DNA of 11,972 nucleotides from an uncultured Phycisphaerales bacterium (GTDB lineage Bacteria; Planctomycetota; Phycisphaerae; WQYP01): the NCBI GenBank assembly GCA_903868035.1, contig CAIPTQ010000165.1:1-11972 (forward strand). The letters run 5' to 3'. The position numbers and the translations under genes were made by a program. The notes beneath the pieces are model-generated. The model had not been told where the DNA came from, searched no databases, and worked only from the letters and a program-made list of their open reading frames with translations. Below are positions 6,904 through 11,972 of the stretch, one piece after another. How positions within the stretch are numbered: position 1 is the stretch's first letter; each line of letters opens with the position of its first letter.

Positions 6904-7770
6904 ATGTTGGCTAAACGCATTATTCCGTGTTTGGATGTGGACCACGCCGGGGGGCGGGCGCGCGTGATCAAGGGCGTGAAGTTTTTCGATCACGTCGATG
7001 CCGGCGACCCGGTGGAGCAGGCGGAGTTCTATGACCGCGAGCATGCCGACGAGTTGGTGTTTTATGACATCACGGCCAGCCACGAGGGGCGGGGCATCAT
7101 GGCGGAGGTGGTGCGGGCGGTGGCGGATCGGGTGTTCATGCCGATCACGGTGGGGGGGGGCATTCGGACGCTGGCGGACGCCACGCGGCTGATCCAGGCG
7201 GGGGCGGAGAAGGTGTCGGTGAATTCGGCGGCAGTGCAGCGGCCGGAACTGATCGGGGAAGTGTCGCGGAAGTTCGGGCGGTGTGCGACGGTGCTGGGGA
7301 TGGATGCCAACCGCGTGGCGAGAAAATGCGGAACCCAAGGTGGGAAACTAGAAACTCGAAACTCGAAACTTGAAACTCGGCGGTCCTGGCAGGACGAGGC
7401 GGGCGTGGCGTGGGAGGAGGTGTGGGAGGTGTTTGTGAATGGGGGACGGGTGGGGACGGGGGTGGATGTGCTGTGGTGGGCGCGGGAGGCGGAGCGGTTG
7501 GGCGCGGGGGAGATTGTGCTGAATGTGATGAATGCCGATGGCACGAAGGCGGGGTATGACCTGGAGATGACGGCGGCGGTGAGCACGGCGGTGCGTGTGC
7601 CGGTGGTGGCCAGCGGGGGCGCGGGGTCGCCGGAGGACATGTGGAAGGTGCTGACGGAGGGGAAGGCGGATGCGGCGCTGGCGGCTTCCATCTTCCATTT
7701 CCGGGAGTATAGTGTGGGCGCGGTCAAGCGGTATTTGGCCGCGCAGGGCGTGAATATGCGGATGGACTAG
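6904..7770 (+). CDS. hisF: Imidazole glycerol phosphate synthase, cyclase subunit HisF
   Basis: A 288-residue TIM-barrel enzyme that, with HisH, converts PRFAR and ammonia from glutamine to imidazole glycerol phosphate and AICAR (histidine pathway, cytoplasm). It opens with [14 protein letters not shown]11 and D134 match the essential D11 and D130 of the Thermotoga enzyme, and D212 matches its D176. Phosphate-binding segments ITVGGGIRT (81-89) and [11 protein letters not shown] (235-245) are present. HisF is normally about 250-258 residues. The excess is an insertion at about 140-172 in the loop after strand 5, including [12 protein letters not shown] encoded by heptamer repeats. The stretch LNVMNADGT replaces the more usual LTSIDRDGT, with N210 where Thermotoga has D174. 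ATG 6904 is chosen over GTG 6883 because homology starts exactly there. No Shine-Dalgarno; TAGAAT at 6890-6895 is a possible -10. hisH is not in the window. Confidence 0.93.
   Translation: MLAKRIIPCLDVDHAGGRARVIKGVKFFDHVDAGDPVEQAEFYDREHADELVFYDITASHEGRGIMAEVVRAVADRVFMPITVGGGIRTLADATRLIQAGAEKVSVNSAAVQRPELIGEVSRKFGRCATVLGMDANRVARKCGTQGGKLETRNSKLETRRSWQDEAGVAWEEVWEVFVNGGRVGTGVDVLWWAREAERLGAGEIVLNVMNADGTKAGYDLEMTAAVSTAVRVPVVASGGAGSPEDMWKVLTEGKADAALAASIFHFREYSVGAVKRYLAAQGVNMRMD
7345..7379 (+). repeat. Five tandem 7-bp repeats inside hisF
   Basis: Units AAACTAG, AAACTCG, AAACTCG, AAACTTG and AAACTCG follow one another without gaps. As 7 is not a multiple of 3, translation has a 7-residue period ([12 protein letters not shown]). 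The frame used avoids the TAG visible in another frame. The array sits in the extra loop of HisF. Confidence 0.95.
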
Positions 7771-7812
7771 AGGCACGGATACGCACGGTTAAGGCAGGAT
7801 GGATCAAGCTTC

Positions 7813-8583
7813 ATGGAACTCAAGCCCTTGTTTGTTTTTCCGCGCTGGGCCAACACGGTCACGCTGATGGTGTTGATTTTATTGGCTTTGGCGCCGATTT
7901 ATGTGGGGGCGCTGGTGGGGTATGGGCTGGATCCGGTGACGCTGAACGTGGGGTATCAGCCGGTGCAGCCGGTGGCGTATTCGCATGCGTTGCACGCGGG
8001 GGAGCTGGGGCTGGACTGCCGGTATTGTCACAATACCGTGGAGAAGGCGGATTTTGCGGCCTTGCCGCCGACGGAGACGTGCATGAATTGCCATCGGGGG
8101 ATATGGCCGAAGTCGGAGAAGTTGGCCATGGTGCGGGATTCCTTTGCGTCGGGGCGGCCGATTCCGTGGCGGCTGGTGACGACGGTGCCGGACTATGTGT
8201 ATTTTAGTCACGCAGCCCACGTAAACACTGGGGTTTCGTGCGTGGAGTGCCATGGGCAGGTGAACCATATGGAGGTGGTTTATCAGGCCATGCCGATGAA
8301 TATGGCGTGGTGTTTGCAGTGCCACCGGGACCCGATGGACCGGCTGCGGCCGCGGGATCAGGTGACGAATCTGGACTGGAAACCGACGGCGGAGGACCTT
8401 ATAAACGCGGAAAAGCTGGCGAAAAATTCATTTAATGGAATAAAAATTCAAGAAAAACCTGGCAAAATTGAGAAGTTGGCGCAAAATCGGTTAAACGGCG
8501 AAAATCAGCGCATTTTGGGCGAAATTCTCAAAGAGGCTTATCAAGTGAACCCGATTACGGATTGCATCACATGCCACCGATGA
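7813..8583 (+). CDS. actA: Alternative complex III subunit ActA, pentaheme cytochrome c
   Basis: A 256-residue membrane-anchored cytochrome. Residues 12-34 form one hydrophobic anchor, and the rest would face the periplasm. Five CXXCH heme sites are present: C69-H73 (CRYCH), C90-H94 (CMNCH), C143-H147 (CVECH), C167-H171 (CLQCH) and C251-H255 (CITCH). Family-specific strings include YSHALHAGELGLDCRYCHNTVEKA, PDYVYFSHAAHV and VVYQAMPMNMAWCLQCHRDP (split here at heme sites), typical of ActA. The protein moves electrons from ActB toward the soluble acceptor or oxidase. Residues about 195-232, between hemes 4 and 5, are an AT-rich extra segment absent from the short spacer I remember in homologues. 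The stop overlaps the likely actB start (ATGA), implying translational coupling. hisF ends 42 nt upstream. No strong Shine-Dalgarno is seen. Confidence 0.93.
   Translation: MELKPLFVFPRWANTVTLMVLILLALAPIYVGALVGYGLDPVTLNVGYQPVQPVAYSHALHAGELGLDCRYCHNTVEKADFAALPPTETCMNCHRGIWPKSEKLAMVRDSFASGRPIPWRLVTTVPDYVYFSHAAHVNTGVSCVECHGQVNHMEVVYQAMPMNMAWCLQCHRDPMDRLRPRDQVTNLDWKPTAEDLINAEKLAKNSFNGIKIQEKPGKIEKLAQNRLNGENQRILGEILKEAYQVNPITDCITCHR
8407..8499 (+). repeat. Duplicated motif in an AT-rich insertion of actA
   Basis: AEKLAKNSFNG (8407-8439) and IEKLAQNRLNG (8467-8499) are degenerate copies 60 nt apart. The surrounding 8400-8530 is far more AT-rich than its flanks, with A- or T-tracts near 8411, 8422, 8442, 8453, 8464, 8483, 8501, 8513 and 8522. 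Confidence 0.65.
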
Positions 8584-11500
8584 CCCCTCCCCCTCCCAAG
8601 GGGAAGACATATTGGCGGAGCCTGAACGAGCTGGCGGACAAGCCGGGGTTCCGGGAGTTCGTCGAGCGCGAGTTTCCGGCACAGGCGTCGGAGTTCACGG
8701 GCGGGGGCGCGGGGCGGCGGACGTTTTTGAAAATCATGGGGGCGAGCGTGGCGCTGGCGGGGCTGGCGAGCTGCCGGCGGTGGCCGGAGGAGAAACTGGC
8801 GCCGTATGCCCATCGGCCGGCGGGGCGGATGGACGGCGTGCCGGTGCATTATGCGACGGCGTATGAAGTGGGGGGGATGGGGTATGGGGTGGTGGCGACT
8901 TCGTTTGATGGGCGGCCGATCAAGGTGGATGGGAACCCGGGGCACCCGCTGACGCGGGGGGCATCGGATATGTTCATGCAGGCGTCGGTGCTGAATGTGT
9001 ACGACCCGGACCGGTCGCGCGGGGTGGTGCGGCGCGAGTGGGGCAAGCAGACGGAAGCGACTTGGGAGGAATTTGAGGCGGTGGCCAAGGGGATTGATAA
9101 GGGCAAGCTGGTGGTGCTGAGCGAAGCGTCGCGGTCGCCGAGTGTGGCGCGGCTGCGCGGGGAGTTGATTAAGGCGGGGGCGAAGTGGTTTGAGTATGAG
9201 GCCGTGAGCGGGGACAACCAGCGGGAGGCAACGCGGCAGGTATTTGGGAAGCCGTTGCGGGCGGTCCCCCGTCTCGATGAGGCCGCCGTGATCGTCTCGA
9301 TCGACGCGGACTTTTTCGGACCCGGCGAGCCGCTGGCGATTAAATATAGCCGGGATTTTGCGGCGGGGCGGCGGCTGCATGAATCGGACGCGGCGAAGAT
9401 CAAAAATGCCGCGATGAACCGGTTGTATGTGGTGGAGACGGGGTTCAGTATTACGGGGTCGATGGCGGATCACCGGCGGGGGGTGAAGCCCAGCGAAGTG
9501 GCGATGGTGCTGGAGTTGATTCAATCGCGCCTAGCCACCAAGAGAGCGGAAATGCAAGTGACGCTTGAATATCAGAGCTTGCAGGCATTTGCCGAGGCGG
9601 TGGCGAAGGATATCAAGGCACTCAAACCCACGGACGTGATTGACCCCGCGCAGCCGCAAAAAGCGGTGTTTATTGCTGGGAGCCGTCAGCCGGCGCAAGT
9701 GCATACGTTGGTGGCGGTGCTCAATGCGGAAATCAACGCGCCGGTGGATTATTATGACGATGGGGACGACTGGCTAAAGTCTGTATTCCGAACAACGGAT
9801 GTGGATTGGAAACCGCATGGGGAGCAGTTGAAGATGTTTGTGGAGGCGGCGGGCGGGGCGGGGGCGGTATTGGTGCTGGGGGCGAATCCGGTATTGACGG
9901 CACCGGGGGATGTGAATGTGCGGGAGGCGCTGCGGAAAGCGAAGTTATCGATTCATGCGGGGATGTATGAGGATGAGACGGCGCGGGCATGCCAGTGGCA
10001 TGTGCCGATGGCGCACTTTTTGGAGGCATGGGGGGATGTGCGGACGTTTGATGGGACGGTGTCGGTTGCGCAGCCGCTGATTGAGCCGATATTTGGGGGG
10101 AAGAGTGTGATTGAGATATTAGCGATAATGCTTGACGGGGCAGGCGGGGCGGGCGCGGCGAACGCCCCGGCCCGAGGGCCGGGGCTAAACGGGGTGGTGC
10201 GAAGCGGATACGATATTGTGCGCGAGACGGCGCGGAACGAATATCTGTCTGGGAGCTTTTCGGAATGGGCCTGGAAAAAAGCGTTGCATGATGGGGTGGT
10301 GGCGGGGACGGCGGCGCCAACGGTGCCGCTCGTAAGGTCGATTATCTTGGATTTCCATATGGGTGACAGAACCATGGGGCTGGAACTGGCTCTCTACGCC
10401 GGTGCCGCTCACGACGGCCGTTACGCCAACAACGGCTGGCTGATGGAGTTGCCCGATCCGATGACGCGCGTGAGCTGGGAAAATCCGCTGATCATGTCGC
10501 CAAAGACGGCAATAAAGCTGGGGGTGGCGAGCGATGAGGTCGTGCGGGTGAAGACGGCGGCCTGCAAGGAGGGGATCGAAGCGGTGGTGTATGTGCTGCC
10601 GGGGCAGCCAGAGGAGACGCTGAGTCTGGCGGTGGGGTATGGGCGTGCGGGACTGGGGAGCGTGGCGGATGGGACGGGGGCGAATGCGTATGCGTTGCGG
10701 AGTTCAACCAGCATGGTGCTGGACGACGTGACGGTCGAGAAGACCGGCAAAACGCGGCAGGTCGCCTGCGTGCAGGATCATCATGTGGTGGACACGGTGG
10801 GGAAGAACCGGCTGAACACGATTGTGCCGGAGCTGGTGGTGGAGGGGACGCTGGAGGAGTACAAGAAGAATCCGGGGTTGGGGGTGCGGAAAATCGCGGC
10901 GTTGTCGATATTTAACGAGCATAAATATGACAAGGGGGAGCCGGGGGTGATGGCCAGGTGGGGGATGGCGATTGATTTGACGGCCTGCACGGGTTGCTCG
11001 GCATGCGTGGTGGCGTGCCAGGCGGAGAACAACATACCGATCGTGGGCCAGCAGATGGTGTATCGGGGGCGCGAGATGCAGTGGCTGCGGATCGACCGGT
11101 ACTTCAAGTTTCCCAAGACGGGGGCGGAGACGTGGGACACGGAGGGGGTGCCGGAGGTTGTGCATCAGCCGGTGCTGTGCCAGCATTGCGAGAACGCCCC
11201 GTGCGAGGAAGTGTGCCCGGTGGCGGCGACGACGCACAGCCACGAGGGGCTGAACATGATGACGTACAACCGGTGCATCGGGACGCGGTATTGCTCGAAC
11301 AACTGCCCGTACAAGGTGCGGCGGTTCAACTTTTTTGACTATAACTCCGGGGCGACGGTGGGGGCGAAGGCGAACTTGTATACGCCCAACCTGCTGCGGG
11401 CGGAGCTGGATGAGCTGGCGAAGATGCAGAAGAATCCGCAGGTGACGGTGCGGAGCCGCGGGGTGATGGAGAAGTGTACCTTCTGCGTGCAGCGGATCGA

Positions 11501-11780
11501 AAAGGCGCGGATCGAATTGCGGGCGGGGAACCGTCAGTTGGCGGAGAACGCGGCGTTTGAAGATGGGTCGGTGATGACGGCGTGCGCGCAGGCGTGCCCG
11601 GCGGGGGCGATTGTGTTTGGGGATTTGAATGACAAGAATTCGCGGGTGGCGAAGATGCAGGAGCAGGCGCGGAGTTATGGGTTGCTGGATGCGGAGTTGA
11701 ACACGAAGCCGCGGCTGAGGTATTTGGCGAAGATACGTAACCACGAAGACACGAAGTTCACGAAGACGCACGAAGAATAA
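8580..11780 (+). CDS. actB: Alternative complex III subunit ActB (molybdopterin-oxidoreductase-like plus iron-sulfur domains)
   Basis: A 1066-residue fusion of a molybdopterin-oxidoreductase-like domain and a four-cluster ferredoxin domain, part of the quinol:electron-acceptor oxidoreductase. In characterised ActB the first domain carries no molybdenum cofactor. The N-terminus has the family string TYWRSLNELADKPGFREFVE, then Tat motif R46-R47 (GRRTFLK) and a lipobox-like LASC65. Cluster cysteines are 803/806/809/813, 867/870/875/879, 899/905/909, 966/969 and 1002/1006. These fifteen fit three 4Fe-4S and one 3Fe-4S cluster. ATG 8580 overlaps the actA stop; ATG 8571 and TTG 8562 are alternatives adding three or six residues. 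Residues about 520-545 are a Gly/Ala-rich insert holding a palindrome. The last 13 residues (NHEDTKFTKTHEE) are translated from a tandem repeat, replacing the normal tail. Confidence 0.94.
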   Translation: MTPPPPKGKTYWRSLNELADKPGFREFVEREFPAQASEFTGGGAGRRTFLKIMGASVALAGLASCRRWPEEKLAPYAHRPAGRMDGVPVHYATAYEVGGMGYGVVATSFDGRPIKVDGNPGHPLTRGASDMFMQASVLNVYDPDRSRGVVRREWGKQTEATWEEFEAVAKGIDKGKLVVLSEASRSPSVARLRGELIKAGAKWFEYEAVSGDNQREATRQVFGKPLRAVPRLDEAAVIVSIDADFFGPGEPLAIKYSRDFAAGRRLHESDAAKIKNAAMNRLYVVETGFSITGSMADHRRGVKPSEVAMVLELIQSRLATKRAEMQVTLEYQSLQAFAEAVAKDIKALKPTDVIDPAQPQKAVFIAGSRQPAQVHTLVAVLNAEINAPVDYYDDGDDWLKSVFRTTDVDWKPHGEQLKMFVEAAGGAGAVLVLGANPVLTAPGDVNVREALRKAKLSIHAGMYEDETARACQWHVPMAHFLEAWGDVRTFDGTVSVAQPLIEPIFGGKSVIEILAIMLDGAGGAGAANAPARGPGLNGVVRSGYDIVRETARNEYLSGSFSEWAWKKALHDGVVAGTAAPTVPLVRSIILDFHMGDRTMGLELALYAGAAHDGRYANNGWLMELPDPMTRVSWENPLIMSPKTAIKLGVASDEVVRVKTAACKEGIEAVVYVLPGQPEETLSLAVGYGRAGLGSVADGTGANAYALRSSTSMVLDDVTVEKTGKTRQVACVQDHHVVDTVGKNRLNTIVPELVVEGTLEEYKKNPGLGVRKIAALSIFNEHKYDKGEPGVMARWGMAIDLTACTGCSACVVACQAENNIPIVGQQMVYRGREMQWLRIDRYFKFPKTGAETWDTEGVPEVVHQPVLCQHCENAPCEEVCPVAATTHSHEGLNMMTYNRCIGTRYCSNNCPYKVRRFNFFDYNSGATVGAKANLYTPNLLRAELDELAKMQKNPQVTVRSRGVMEKCTFCVQRIEKARIELRAGNRQLAENAAFEDGSVMTACAQACPAGAIVFGDLNDKNSRVAKMQEQARSYGLLDAELNTKPRLRYLAKIRNHEDTKFTKTHEE
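10164..10185. repeat. Perfect palindromic repeat inside actB
   Basis: Arms GCCCCGGCCC (10164-10173) and GGGCCGGGGC (10176-10185) flank GA, forming a very stable GC hairpin, perhaps with a CGAG loop. Translated in frame as APARGPG within a low-complexity stretch between conserved parts of the molybdopterin-like domain. Its form is that of an intergenic palindromic element. Confidence 0.75.
11742..11775 (+). repeat. Four CACGAAG units encoding the ActB C-terminus
   Basis: CACGAAG occurs at 11742-11748, 11750-11756, 11759-11765 and 11769-11775, with spacers of 1, 2 and 3 nt. The frame reads through them as HEDTKFTKTHEE and stops at the TAA made by the next repeat family. Confidence 0.9.
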
Positions 11781-11901
11781 AGAATTAAGAATTAAGAAGA
11801 AAGAAGTAAGAATTAGGAGTTAAGAGGTAAAAGTTAAGAGTTCAGAGTTAAGAGGTAAGAGTTTTGGGTTTGGGTTTTGAGTTTGGATGAGTGATGAGTG
11901 A
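11776..11901 (+). repeat. Degenerate heptanucleotide array between actB and the next gene
   Basis: Eighteen consecutive 7-bp units can be read in one phase without gaps. They begin AATAAAG, AATTAAG, AATTAAG, AAGAAAG, AAGTAAG, pass through AGTTAAG and AGGTAAG variants, then AGTTTTG, GGTTTGG, GTTTTGA, GTTTGGA, and end TGAGTGA, TGAGTGA. The first unit supplies the actB stop codon, and the last overlaps the putative next start at 11894. The array is purine-rich and AT-rich against a GC-rich background. Confidence 0.85.
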
Positions 11902-11972
11902 GGATTTGACAACTGGGGCGCTGGATGAGGTCGGTGGGACGACTGGGGTGGGGGGTGCGCTGGGGGGTGCGC
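11894..11972 (+). CDS. Probable start of ActC (NrfD/PsrC-like quinol-binding membrane subunit), truncated by window end
   Basis: ATG 11894 opens a frame that runs to the edge: 26 residues beginning MSEDLTTGALDEVGG, then Gly-rich VGGALGGA. Nothing in these residues is diagnostic. The assignment rests on gene order, as in act operons actC follows actB and encodes a membrane subunit that binds quinol. GTG 11891 would add one residue. ATG 11887 is closed by a stop after four codons. No good ribosome site is seen, and the start lies in the tail of the heptamer array. It could instead be another small gene. Confidence 0.4.
   Translation, partial: MSEDLTTGALDEVGGTTGVGGALGGA
11949..11972 (+). repeat. 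12-bp tandem duplication at the window end
   Basis: TGGGGGGTGCGC is present twice back to back. Its 12-bp length keeps the frame of the putative actC start, encoding a repeated Gly-Gly-Ala-Leu/Val unit. More copies may follow beyond the window. Confidence 0.85.

Noticed and set aside
8541..9524. A 327-codon minus-strand frame opposite actB
   Set aside because: Arg/Pro/His-rich shadow of actB, with no recognisable motif.
10704..11771. A 355-codon minus-strand frame opposite the iron-sulfur part of actB
   Set aside because: Antisense to fifteen conserved cluster cysteines. Composition is artefactual.
11776..11901. CRISPR array
   Set aside because: Units are 7 bp, contiguous and degenerate, with no spacers or palindromic 25-40 bp direct repeats and no cas genes.

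Overview
The window looks like a chromosomal segment from a GC-rich Gram-negative bacterium, most likely a member of the Planctomycetota (Phycisphaerae-like) or a relative in the PVC group. This assignment is inferred. It rests on an alternative complex III (act) operon, extreme GGG/GTG/CTG codon use, genes with little Shine-Dalgarno signal, and interspersed palindromes and degenerate 7-bp tandem repeats lying in and between genes. No rRNA, tRNA, CRISPR array or transposase was seen.

Layout. Position 2-223 is the 3' end of an HNH-nuclease-type gene cut by the window edge. Convergent to it is a MarR-family regulator (286-819, minus), divergent from a complete inner-membrane RND efflux transporter (1109-4375). 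The 289-bp gap between them holds a well-formed regulator promoter with a 10-bp palindrome in its spacer, and a TATAAT element facing the pump. No membrane-fusion or outer-membrane partner is present. Next is dihydrolipoyl dehydrogenase (4494-5924, minus). A divergent intergenic region with two copies of a 16-bp hairpin-containing repeat separates it from a small bacterial-PH-domain membrane protein (6152-6844). Then come hisF (6904-7770), the pentaheme cytochrome actA (7813-8583) and the Tat-signal iron-sulfur/molybdopterin-family subunit actB (8580-11780). The probable first codons of actC start at about 11894 and run off the edge. ActA, ActB and ActC belong to the quinol-oxidising alternative complex III, which replaces the bc1 complex. 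hisF precedes actA by only 42 nt but has no functional link to it (histidine and purine biosynthesis).

The most striking property is that repeat-like DNA sits inside the reading frames of otherwise conserved proteins. HisF carries five 7-bp units in frame, next to an extra loop. ActA has an AT-rich insertion with a duplicated 11-residue motif. ActB has a perfect 10-bp-arm palindrome in its middle and a C-terminal tail translated from four CACGAAG units. ActB's stop is followed by eighteen consecutive degenerate heptamers running into the next start. The PH-domain protein has an 8-bp-arm hairpin in its N-terminal extension. The MarR protein carries a Pro/Ala/Ser linker encoded by a G-quadruplex-like stretch. 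Together these suggest a genome in which short repeats invade or grow in genes and are tolerated when they preserve the frame, comparable in principle to Rickettsia palindromic elements.

The plus strand is G-rich through most of the window whichever strand is coding. Plus-strand genes therefore use G-ending codons and minus-strand genes C-ending codons, which suggests the plus strand is the leading strand of replication.
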